Shown: positions 1-5,591, numbered from the stretch's first letter. The stretch is DNA of 8,344 bases from an uncultured Clostridium sp. (GCA_947643945.1 CANRXN010000029.1:1-8344); one strand, 5' to 3'. Numbers and translations: made by a program. Notes: generated by a model from the letters alone, not told the origin.

Positions 1-1768
1 TGGCATAAACATATTCGCCATCTTTAATAACTAAATCTTCCCCAACTTTATAAATCTCTAATTGTCCCTTAATAGGAGTATTTTTATAAGTTACTGTAAT
101 AAATGCTCCATAAGTTGTGTAGTTATAGTGTGTATCATTTCCGATAGTAAATGTTAAGCCATTTTTATCTTTTAAGTAGCCATTTGGTGCTGACACCTCA
201 ATTAGTTTGTAATTTCCTGCTACTAATTTTAATGGTGTTACTAAAATACCATTTTCATCTGTTTTGAACTCACTAATAACTTTACCACCAACGAATTGTG
301 ATACATATTGATTAGTGTCTGTATTGAAAATTTTGAAAGTAGTATCTGCAATAGCGATAGTCTTTCCAGTTTCTTCATCTACTTTGATTACTTGTAAATA
401 TGCAGTCAAAGAATTATTTAATACATTGTAGTATTGTTCTTTCTCACTTGTTTCACTTACTGTGATATAGAAGTCATAAATCTTTTCATAACCTGTTGTA
501 GTATTTACTTGATGGAATTTCCAAACACCATAAGGTAAATTGATAGAAGCATAACCGTTTTTATCTGTTGTGATTTCATCAAACTTATTTCCATTTGGAT
601 AGTAGATTTCAAAAGTAATACCTTTTTCTGCATTTAAGAATTTTGTTTCTCCTTCCACATATTCATATTGCTTTAAGATAGAAACATAGTTTTTAATTAC
701 TTTTTCTACTACATCAACTCTTGCAGAGTCTTTTCCTTTTACATCAATATTATAACGAGTTTTATCTAGTTCATAACCCTCACTTGGCTTGATTTCTTGT
801 AAATAATAATCGTTCCAAGATAATACTGCGTCACTTTTAAAATATCCATTTTCATCTGTAACGACAGTTGTTACTAATCTTCCTGTTGCAGTTTCATATA
901 CGCCATATTCGGCACCCTTTAAAGTAGCCTGTCCCTGTGCAGTTCCAGTTTCGCTATCTTGTTTATATCCCTCTACTGGAGTTGTATAACTATTTACTCT
1001 AACTCTTGCCATAACTGGATCAGTTGTTCCCGGAACAAACATATTTTGAATTTCATTACCAACGAATAACTTATAGCCACTAGCATAAGGCATATTTTTT
1101 GTTAAAGTTAAATCAATTTTTCCACTTTTTGTAGGCTTAATTGTTAGTGTATTTCCATTAACACTATATTCAGCACCACTTACACTTACACTATAATTTC
1201 CTAACACATTATTAGTGTCTGTTAGTGTAATTGTTTCTCCTACTTGTGCTTTATATACACCACCATCAAAACTTGGTCTATCATAATGGTGTTCGATAAG
1301 TCTATTGATTTCTGCTTTTTCTGCTGATACATCAAAGTTAGTACCTGCTCCCCATCTTTCTGTTGAGAAAGTTGTATTTGCTCCGTGACCAATGATAATA
1401 TCCCATATCATTCCTTGTGTAGCAGCACGATATTGTAATGTTTGGTGTCCCGGATATGTGTATCCGTAATAGCCAATTAACAATAATCTTTCTTTGATTT
1501 CATTTGGAAGTCCAGTTGCTTCCCAACTTCCGGGATTATAAGTCGTTCCCTCTGGAATATTTGGCTCGATACAATATGACACTTCGCCATCCATTTCATA
1601 TTGCATAAAATACCAAGAATGATGGTCAGTTCCATCTGCTCTTGCTCGGTCATAATAATAGCCCGATTTTGTTTTTGTTAAAGTTGCTGCACTTACTGCT
1701 TGAGCATTAACAGTAAAGCCAACTAAAAGACCTAGCGTTAAGGCTAGGCACATACATACTTTTTTCAT
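1..1768 (-). CDS. Secreted thioester-domain adhesin with Cna-B/SpaA-type repeats, 3' end outside window
   Basis: The frame is open from an ATG at 1768 to the window edge (589 codons, no stop), so the C-terminus, including any LPXTG-type sorting signal, is missing. GAAAGGAG at 1777-1784 supports the start. Residues 1-28 form a signal peptide (MKK, hydrophobic core, likely cleavage after AVSA). Residues about 40-162 look like a Cys-Gln thioester domain: Cys66 in SYCIEP and Gln118 in ATQGMIW match the two bond-forming motifs of the TED family. An all-beta linker domain (about 170-262) follows, then Cna-B-like domains at about 265-360, 361-455 and 456-563, and the start of a fourth at 568. Lys269, Lys366, Lys462 and Lys574 sit where isopeptide lysines are expected; Glu325 and Glu524 sit at the catalytic position, but domain 2 has Gln420 there. 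Asn563 in YKNTPI fits the bond acceptor. In this family the thioester captures host surface nucleophiles. The role as a cell-wall adhesin is inferred; the domain architecture is well supported. Confidence 0.85.
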   Translation of the reverse strand, partial: MKKVCMCLALTLGLLVGFTVNAQAVSAATLTKTKSGYYYDRARADGTDHHSWYFMQYEMDGEVSYCIEPNIPEGTTYNPGSWEATGLPNEIKERLLLIGYYGYTYPGHQTLQYRAATQGMIWDIIIGHGANTTFSTERWGAGTNFDVSAEKAEINRLIEHHYDRPSFDGGVYKAQVGETITLTDTNNVLGNYSVSVSGAEYSVNGNTLTIKPTKSGKIDLTLTKNMPYASGYKLFVGNEIQNMFVPGTTDPVMARVRVNSYTTPVEGYKQDSETGTAQGQATLKGAEYGVYETATGRLVTTVVTDENGYFKSDAVLSWNDYYLQEIKPSEGYELDKTRYNIDVKGKDSARVDVVEKVIKNYVSILKQYEYVEGETKFLNAEKGITFEIYYPNGNKFDEITTDKNGYASINLPYGVWKFHQVNTTTGYEKIYDFYITVSETSEKEQYYNVLNNSLTAYLQVIKVDEETGKTIAIADTTFKIFNTDTNQYVSQFVGGKVISEFKTDENGILVTPLKLVAGNYKLIEVSAPNGYLKDKNGLTFTIGNDTHYNYTTYGAFITVTYKNTPIKGQLEIYKVGEDLVIKDGEYVYA

Positions 1769-1805
1769 TTTTTTTTCTCCTTTCTTGCTCCTAAAATTAG
1801 GGCAT

Positions 1806-1830
1806 AAAAAATGACTCTTTAATAGAGCCA
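1806..1830 (-). terminator. Intrinsic terminator of the stalk-protein gene
   Basis: On the minus strand a 7-bp stem (TGGCTCT with AGAGTCA, one G-T wobble) closes a 5-nt loop and is followed by six T. It begins directly after the TAG stop at 1831-1833. The T-run continues as ATGCCC, the same 12-mer that ends the terminator before parA. Only about 37 nt separate it from the adhesin start codon and I see no convincing promoter in them, so partial read-through may drive the adhesin. Confidence 0.7.
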
Positions 1831-2529
1831 CTAATACATACTTTTTAATTTTGCGTCATTTTCCTCGCCACTTGCACAAAAGAAATGCAAATAATACCAA
1901 GTCTTACCATTTTCATCTATCACAGATGGATACACCCTAAAATAGTTTATATCTGGTTTTATCGGTGCTTCTGGGTGTTGTTCGTTATAATCTAAAACAT
2001 AATCCAGTTCTTTGCTCTTAATTTCATTACCACGAGCAGTCGCTTCACTATCAGAAGCAAACTCTTTTTTACCACCAGTTATTGATTCATAAAACTTTGT
2101 AGTTGCTCCACTATTTTGTGGTTGACTACTTGGATTTTGACTAGGTGTAGTATTGTTATTTTCTTTTGGTTTTGGTGTTTCTTTCGGAGTTTCATTTGGA
2201 ACTTCATTTGAAACAGAATTATTTTGTTTTTTCTCTTGTTTCACTTCATTTTTACTAGCCGAAGAAACATTCTTGTTTTCTGGTTTAGGATCTGACTTAA
2301 CTTCTTTTTTAGTTTCTTTTACTTCATCAACCTTTTCTTCTGGTATTGTTTCACTTTCTGCTGCTTTGTTTTCTTCGCTTTTAGATTCTTCTGCCACTTT
2401 TTCTTCTGTGATTTTCTCACTAACATTAACCTGTTCTAGTTTTGGCTTTTCTTGTTTATCTTGCAAATAGAAAACTATACCTCCTGTCATAAAAATCAAA
2501 ATGCTAATCAAAATCAATATTTTTTTCAT
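1831..2529 (-). CDS. Membrane-anchored protein with long Lys/Glu/Pro stalk and small C-terminal domain
   Basis: The 232-residue product starts at the ATG at 2529, with GAAAGGGTG at 2536-2544 as ribosome binding site; the GTG further upstream at 2538 lies inside that site. Residues 4-22 form one hydrophobic helix with no lipobox cysteine, so it is probably an uncleaved N-terminal anchor or a signal peptide. Residues 24-143 are a low-complexity Lys/Glu/Pro/Asn stalk that changes from Glu/Lys-rich to Pro/Asn/Ser-rich, as in proteins that cross the cell wall. Residues 144-232 form a compact domain (TTKFYESITGG, later NYFRVYPSVIDENGKTWYYL) which I do not recognise. It lies between parB and the adhesin and has its own terminator. 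A role in envelope function or in conjugation is possible from context only. Confidence 0.75.
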   Translation of the reverse strand: MKKILILISILIFMTGGIVFYLQDKQEKPKLEQVNVSEKITEEKVAEESKSEENKAAESETIPEEKVDEVKETKKEVKSDPKPENKNVSSASKNEVKQEKKQNNSVSNEVPNETPKETPKPKENNNTTPSQNPSSQPQNSGATTKFYESITGGKKEFASDSEATARGNEIKSKELDYVLDYNEQHPEAPIKPDINYFRVYPSVIDENGKTWYYLHFFCASGEENDAKLKSMY

Positions 2530-2535
2530 ACAAAT

Positions 2536-2544
2536 CACCCTTTC
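2536..2544 (-). promoter_or_regulatory. Ribosome binding site that decides the stalk-protein start
   Basis: GAAAGGGTG on the minus strand ends 6 nt before the ATG at 2529. Its last three bases (GTG, 2538-2536) are in frame and could be misread as a start codon three residues earlier. Confidence 0.7.
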
Positions 2545-2617
2545 TTGCTTTGTTGGTTTTAGTATAAATTAAAATATTTTCTTTTGCATTTGTGTAAATA
2601 CTTAATATATTTTTTTT

Positions 2618-2639
2618 CAGTTAGTAATAACAGTTAGTA
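2618..2639. repeat. Direct repeat CAGTTAGTA, two copies 13 nt apart
   Basis: CAGTTAGTA occurs at 2618-2626 and again at 2631-2639 in the gap between parB and the stalk-protein gene. The second copy runs into an inverted repeat at 2635-2650. Closely spaced direct repeats beside partition genes can be ParB or replication-protein binding sites, but two short AT-rich copies are weak evidence. Confidence 0.4.
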
Positions 2640-2650
2640 TATAAATACTA
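2635..2650. repeat. Inverted repeat TAGTAT-4 nt-ATACTA
   Basis: A perfect 6-bp stem with a 4-nt loop. On neither strand is it followed by a T-run, so it does not look like a terminator; an operator or protein-binding site is more likely. Confidence 0.4.
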
Positions 2651-2671
2651 GGGGTAGGTTGTAGGAAGGGG
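2651..2671 (+). other. G-rich tract downstream of parB
   Basis: Within 21 nt there are four G-runs (GGGG, GG, GG, GGGG) separated by 2, 5 and 2 nt, in otherwise very AT-rich intergenic DNA. A two-layer G-quadruplex is possible on the plus strand, which is the non-transcribed strand here. No function is established by the sequence. Confidence 0.35.
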
Positions 2672-2693
2672 AATAATGGAATAATAACTCCCA

Positions 2694-3629
2694 CTATCTC
2701 GCCCCCTGTTGTTTTTGTTTTTCAAGATACCTGTTGTAAAAGTCCAATGCTTTAAAAATATGCTCTGTGTATTTTGTAGATGGCATACCTTTTGGCATTT
2801 TAGGTGCTAAAGCCTTAAAATCTAATTTTAGTTTTTCCACTTGATTAGGTTTTTCACGGCTCATTATTTCTTCGATTTTATCTTCATCTAAATTCCCACT
2901 TTGACTTAACTTCTTCATTTCTTGGGCTTGTGATAAAGATGGTGTAGCAACATTACATCCAATACTATTCAAAAGCCATTCTTGTTCTTGTTTAGTAAGA
3001 TATGAAAGTTCTACTGCCGGATTAAATGCAATATCTTCATTATCTACCATATCAAGCAAAGGCTTTGTTAATTCAGTAAGTCTAATAAATCTATGAATTT
3101 GATTTCTACTTTCGCCAACTTCCTGTGCTAATTCTTCATAAGCATTTAACCTTTTCCCAACTTGGGAAGAAGTTAAGTCAGTTCGTTTACCCTGCCTATT
3201 CATTGCTTCAATTTTCATTTTATAAGCAAAGGCTCGTTCACTTGGTAATATCTTCTCTCTTTGTAAGTTGCTATCTACCATAATTATAGTGGCTTCATCA
3301 TCTGTTAAACTTCGTACTATACACGGCATTGTTTCTTTGTTTGCTATTTCACTTGCTTTCTTTCTTCTATGTCCAGAAATCATTTGATAGCCACCATTTG
3401 GAAGTGGTCTAACAAGTGCAGGTAATAACACACCGTGTTCACTTATGCTCTGTGCCATATCTTGCATTTCTTCATTTACTATCACTTTAAATGGGTGGTT
3501 TGGAAAGTCTTGAATTTCTACTAATGAAATATCTACAACTTTTTCTAAATCGGCTTCTTGTCGTTCTTGTTCTGTTGTAAATAAATCATCTAACTTTGGC
3601 AACGGCATTTTTATTTCGCTCTTTGCCAT
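2694..3629 (-). CDS. parB: ParB-family partition protein
   Basis: The 311-residue product is the centromere-binding partner of ParA. The start is the ATG at 3629, with AGGAGG at 3639-3644 and a 9-nt spacer; an in-frame ATG at 3695 has no comparable site and lies deeper inside parA. Residues about 32-120 form the ParB/Srx-like N-terminal CTPase domain, with GHRRKKA at 86-92. NLQREKILPSE (121-131) is the next conserved box. A helix-turn-helix spans about 165-187 (ELAQEVGESRNQIHRFIRL). The C-terminal part (about 260-311) is Lys-rich and probably serves dimerisation. The early MPLPKLDDLF segment resembles, from memory, ParB proteins on integrative elements. It overlaps the end of parA by 44 nt, so the two are surely cotranscribed. 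The family call is secure. The cognate parS is not identified; it may be one of the nearby intergenic repeats. Confidence 0.95.
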   Translation of the reverse strand: MAKSEIKMPLPKLDDLFTTEQERQEADLEKVVDISLVEIQDFPNHPFKVIVNEEMQDMAQSISEHGVLLPALVRPLPNGGYQMISGHRRKKASEIANKETMPCIVRSLTDDEATIIMVDSNLQREKILPSERAFAYKMKIEAMNRQGKRTDLTSSQVGKRLNAYEELAQEVGESRNQIHRFIRLTELTKPLLDMVDNEDIAFNPAVELSYLTKQEQEWLLNSIGCNVATPSLSQAQEMKKLSQSGNLDEDKIEEIMSREKPNQVEKLKLDFKALAPKMPKGMPSTKYTEHIFKALDFYNRYLEKQKQQGAR

Positions 3630-4410
3630 TTTCAAGCACCTCCTTTGCAAACGAAGAATATGCTTCTGCCACTTTGCTATTTTTATCATACTCAAAAATA
3701 CTCTTTCCAGTAGAAGTTGCTTCTGCTGTTTTTATTGCAAAAGGTATCTGTGTATCATAAAACTTTACTGCACTTCCATAATTTTCTTGTAGTTGTGTTC
3801 TCATTTCTTTAGATAGATTTGTTCTTTTATCTACTAATGTTATCAAAACACCATCTACTTTTAATTGTGGATTGATTTGATTTCTAACTTTGCTAACTGT
3901 CTTTAACAATTCAGTCATTCCCATAGCAGAAAGATACTGGCTTTGCATTGGGATTACAACACTATCTGCACTTGCTAATGCATTAACTGTTAAGATTCCT
4001 AAAGATGGCTGACAATCTATTAGTATATAATCATAATTGTCTTTTACTTTAGATAAACAGTTTCTCATAGTGTACTCCCTACTCATAGCACTAAACAATG
4101 ACATCTCTAGCACCGACAATCTCAAATTAGATGGAATTAAATCAACATTTTCTTTATGGTGCAATATAGATTCGCTTGTCTTAATATGCTCATCATTCAT
4201 TGACTGTTCCATTAAGTTTGCAATAGTTAGTGGTATTTTGTCTAGTTCACGCCAACCCATAGAAATAGTAAGGCTACCCTGTGGATCAGTATCTACTAAT
4301 AAGACTTTCTTTCCCTCTTTTGCTAGAGCAACACCTAGACTAAAAGTTGTGGTGGTCTTGCCCACTCCACCTTTTTGATTTGCCACTGCAATTACTTTGC
4401 ATTGCGACAT
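3586..4410 (-). CDS. parA: ParA/Soj-type partition ATPase
   Basis: The 274-residue product is a Walker-type ATPase that would separate copies of the element by nucleoid-bound ATP-dependent gradients together with ParB. The start chosen is the ATG at 4410, 9 nt after AGGAGG (4420-4425); another ATG at 4416 is only 3 nt from that site, and the frame open to 4494 includes leader and hairpin sequence. Residues 11-20 hold the deviant Walker A box (KGGVGKTT), LLVDTDPQGS (37-46) contains the conserved Asp40, and YILIDCQPS (128-136) is the Walker B region. There is no N-terminal helix-turn-helix extension, as in Soj-like rather than P1-like ParA proteins. Its length is normal for this group. The last 44 nt contain the ribosome binding site and start of parB. 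The family call is secure; the assignment to a mobile element rather than the host chromosome is inferred from its neighbours. Confidence 0.95.
   Translation of the reverse strand: MSQCKVIAVANQKGGVGKTTTTFSLGVALAKEGKKVLLVDTDPQGSLTISMGWRELDKIPLTIANLMEQSMNDEHIKTSESILHHKENVDLIPSNLRLSVLEMSLFSAMSREYTMRNCLSKVKDNYDYILIDCQPSLGILTVNALASADSVVIPMQSQYLSAMGMTELLKTVSKVRNQINPQLKVDGVLITLVDKRTNLSKEMRTQLQENYGSAVKFYDTQIPFAIKTAEATSTGKSIFEYDKNSKVAEAYSSFAKEVLENGKERNKNAVAKVR
3639..3644 (-). promoter_or_regulatory. parB ribosome binding site inside parA
   Basis: AGGAGG on the minus strand, 9 nt before the ATG at 3629, lies within the last codons of parA. It fixes the parB start and implies translational coupling or near-equal expression of the two proteins. 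Confidence 0.85.
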
Positions 4411-4419
4411 ATACATTTT

Positions 4420-4425
4420 CCTCCT
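4420..4425 (-). promoter_or_regulatory. parA ribosome binding site
   Basis: AGGAGG on the minus strand lies 9 nt before the ATG at 4410 and 3 nt before the ATG at 4416, which favours the downstream start. Confidence 0.85.
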
Positions 4426-4437
4426 TTCTTTAAACTC

Positions 4438-4465
4438 TAGCCACTCTATAAATATAAAATGGCTA
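4438..4465 (-). promoter_or_regulatory. Inverted repeat in the parA leader
   Basis: TAGCCA (4438-4443) and TGGCTA (4460-4465) form perfect 6-bp arms around a 16-nt AT-rich spacer, between the upstream terminator and the parA ribosome binding site. ParA/ParB operons are often autoregulated at such dyads, and an RNA hairpin in the leader is also possible. Which of the two applies is not visible. Confidence 0.4.
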
Positions 4466-4476
4466 TGTATGGGCAT

Positions 4477-4506
4477 AAAAAAAGAACTGACCATTATAAT
4501 CAGTTC
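4477..4506 (-). terminator. Intrinsic terminator between the 50-residue gene and parA
   Basis: On the minus strand a perfect 7-bp stem (GAACTGA with TCAGTTC) encloses a 9-nt loop and is followed by seven T, then ATGCCC. It lies 16 nt after the stop of the small gene. It ends about 50 nt before the parA ribosome binding site, with no strong promoter between, so parA may depend on read-through. The T-run plus ATGCCC repeats the end of the terminator at 1806-1830. Confidence 0.7.
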
Positions 4507-4522
4507 GAAGTATGTTATTCAA

Positions 4523-4675
4523 TTATTTACTTTTATCTTTTAATAATTTTAACAATAAGTCATCAATAGGAGTTGTATCTTCTTTTTGCCTTATTAACTT
4601 ATTTTTAAATTCTAATAATCCATTTATTATTATTCCAAATTCTGTTTGGTTTAATTTTAATTTTATTTTTTTCAT
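4523..4675 (-). CDS. Small 50-residue protein upstream of parA
   Basis: The frame runs from the ATG at 4675 to a TAA at 4523 and encodes 50 residues. It begins MKKIKLKLNQTEFGIIINGL, then has a basic middle (LEFKNKLIRQKED), an acidic PIDDLLLKLL helix and a Lys-rich tail. The amphipathic LLEFKNKLI...IDDLLLKLL pattern resembles, from memory, short conserved proteins found beside parA in conjugative elements; I cannot name the family. The gene has a GGTGA-type ribosome binding site about 6 nt upstream and a clean terminator 16 nt after its stop, both of which support a real gene despite the size. An ORF of 67 codons on the opposite strand is its shadow. A small regulator or partner of the partition system would fit the position; function is unknown. 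Confidence 0.65.
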   Translation of the reverse strand: MKKIKLKLNQTEFGIIINGLLEFKNKLIRQKEDTTPIDDLLLKLLKDKSK

Positions 4676-4703
4676 AAAAATCACCATCTCATCTATTAAA
4701 TAT

Positions 4704-4732
4704 AGTATAATATAAATTGTAGTAAAATTAAA
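4704..4732 (-). promoter_or_regulatory. Possible promoter of the 50-residue gene
   Basis: A TATACT -10 candidate (4709-4704) lies 28 nt before the start codon. At 17-nt spacing the -35 position reads TTTAAT, only three matches to consensus. The call rests mainly on the -10 box and is weak in such AT-rich DNA. Confidence 0.3.
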
Positions 4733-4777
4733 ATGTGTGACTTATATTTTAATTAAATTTCTATTAAAAAATTATAG

Positions 4778-4798
4778 GGGGTTTCATTGTCGTAATCA
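4778..4798 (+). repeat. Two-part direct repeat, copy 1
   Basis: GGGGTTTCA, a 3-nt spacer, then TCGTAATCA. Both 9-mers recur exactly in copy 2 at 4933-4955 with a 5-nt spacer. Conserved half-sites with a variable spacer suggest a protein-binding site, for example integrase arm sites or a ParB site. Confidence 0.65.
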
Positions 4799-4858
4799 CC
4801 ACTTAAATTCCTATAATAAAATTCACTAAATTTATTATATTTTTATGATTTTTGAATG

Positions 4859-4883
4859 ATTTTTGCTCTTTTTTAGCAAAAAT
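4859..4883. repeat. Perfect 9-bp hairpin in the gene-free region
   Basis: ATTTTTGCT pairs fully with AGCAAAAAT around a 7-nt pyrimidine loop. No T-run follows on the minus strand, in which the flanking genes are read, so terminator function is not supported. It lies between the two copies of the direct repeat. Confidence 0.6.
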
Positions 4884-4932
4884 ATGCAAGATCTAAAATT
4901 GTGTAATCCCTTTATTTATAAGGGTTTGTTAA

Positions 4933-4955
4933 GGGGTTTCAATTAATCGTAATCA
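4933..4955 (+). repeat. Two-part direct repeat, copy 2
   Basis: GGGGTTTCA, a 5-nt spacer (ATTAA), then TCGTAATCA. It starts 155 nt after copy 1 and leads into the palindrome at 4952-4965. A degenerate partial copy, GGGTTTGTT, lies just before it at 4922-4930. Confidence 0.65.
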
Positions 4956-5006
4956 ACCAGTTGATGTTTGTGCTATTACTCTCCATTTTTTATCCACATC
5001 CTTTTT

Positions 5007-5498
5007 TTACAACGTCCTATAATTATTTTTATCAGCTCTATCGTCCATTTTTCTATCAAATTGCTCATTTTTATAAAACCAATCTGTTTTCTTATCTTTT
5101 GGATTAGCTTTCCTATTTTTATCTAATAACAAGTCAAATAAAACAGCAATTGGTATAACAATTCCTATTAGTGACACAAACAAACTTAAATAAGACCCTA
5201 TACTACTTGTTGTTATTTCTGGTGTAGTTCCTAACATAGCAGTTATTCCTGTCATTAAATCTGCTCCAAAATACAAACCATAAGCTAACAAGTAAATTAA
5301 TGCTCCTACCATTTTTCTTTTGATAATTAGTAGCATACATACTAATACAACAAATAATAAAATAATTTCCATTGTTTGATTGATTGGCTGTATTCCTCCT
5401 AAGCTCCCTCCCATTTCATAGGTAAAGGCTACTACAATTCTTAATACCCAAAACATTGCCATAAACATAACTAACATCCATGTTGAAAAATTTTTCAT
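5007..5498 (-). CDS. Four-helix integral membrane protein of unknown function
   Basis: The 163-residue product starts at the ATG at 5498, with AGGAGG at 5508-5513 and a 9-nt spacer. Four hydrophobic segments are visible at about residues 6-26, 43-60, 64-82 and 102-125, followed by a charged cytoplasmic tail. The tail ends in DWFYKNEQFDRKMDDRADKNNYRTL; I associate this type of tail with uncharacterised membrane proteins of Clostridia and Bacilli, but cannot name a family. There is no signal for export beyond the helices and no catalytic motif. Its upstream neighbour is the DUF1292 gene, but a 33-position hairpin ends only 5 nt before the ribosome binding site. Any transcript from upstream would therefore carry a very stable structure next to its start. 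I see no separate promoter between them. Confidence 0.8.
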   Translation of the reverse strand: MKNFSTWMLVMFMAMFWVLRIVVAFTYEMGGSLGGIQPINQTMEIILLFVVLVCMLLIIKRKMVGALIYLLAYGLYFGADLMTGITAMLGTTPEITTSSIGSYLSLFVSLIGIVIPIAVLFDLLLDKNRKANPKDKKTDWFYKNEQFDRKMDDRADKNNYRTL

Positions 5499-5518
5499 TT
5501 GTTTTTTCCTCCTTTTTT

Positions 5519-5591
5519 AACAGGGATTAGAGGGACGTTCCTTAAAATCCCCAAAAGAGGGATTTTAAGGAACGTCCCCCTAATCCCTGTT
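5519..5591. repeat. Long near-perfect inverted repeat (REP/MITE-like)
   Basis: Arms 5519-5551 and 5559-5591 pair over 33 positions with one mismatch (A5531 opposite C5579) around a 7-nt loop. The arms contain GGGACGTTCC and ACAGGGATTA, far richer in G and C than the flanks. Seven T follow on the plus-strand side (5590-5596), so it could terminate plus-strand transcription; on the minus strand it is followed by an A-rich stretch and the ribosome binding site of the membrane-protein gene. Length, symmetry and intergenic position fit a palindromic dispersed element, but copy number cannot be seen here. Confidence 0.8.

Larger units (their letters stand above)
4676..5006. other. Gene-free region between element-like and chromosomal-like genes
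   Basis: About 330 very AT-rich nt contain no coding frame I can support on either strand. They hold a two-part direct repeat (4778-4798 and 4933-4955), a 9-bp perfect hairpin (4859-4883), a smaller dyad CCCTT-7 nt-AAGGG (4908-4924), a palindrome ATCAAC-CA-GTTGAT (4952-4965), and the 9-mer TTATCCACA (4990-4998). Families to the left are plasmid-like and those to the right chromosomal, so an attachment site or element end is the leading interpretation, without direct proof. Confidence 0.45.

Noticed and set aside
1..1768. Cna-B repeats as a DNA-level tandem repeat
   Set aside because: The domains resemble each other as proteins only; I see no long nucleotide identity between them.
2153..2470. 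Plus-strand open frame of 105 codons
   Set aside because: It is the antisense of the stalk-protein repeat-like region; the Ser/Phe-rich product mirrors the Lys/Glu-rich codons and it has no ribosome binding site.
3630..3695. Longer parB start at 3695
   Set aside because: No ribosome binding site precedes it, whereas AGGAGG stands 9 nt before the ATG at 3629.
4037..4378. Plus-strand open frame of 113 codons
   Set aside because: It lies wholly antisense to the parA core, including the Walker boxes, and is a shadow.
4411..4494. Longer parA start at 4494
   Set aside because: The extra 28 residues would be encoded by the leader with its dyad and part of the terminator, and the good ribosome binding site lies downstream of that start.
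4512..4715. Plus-strand open frame of 67 codons
   Set aside because: It is antisense to the 50-residue gene and very Asn/Phe/Ile-rich from AT bias; the minus-strand frame has the gene-like features.
4859..4883. Hairpin as a terminator for the membrane-protein gene
   Set aside because: On the minus strand it is followed by mixed A-rich sequence, not a T-run, and it lies about 125 nt after the stop codon.
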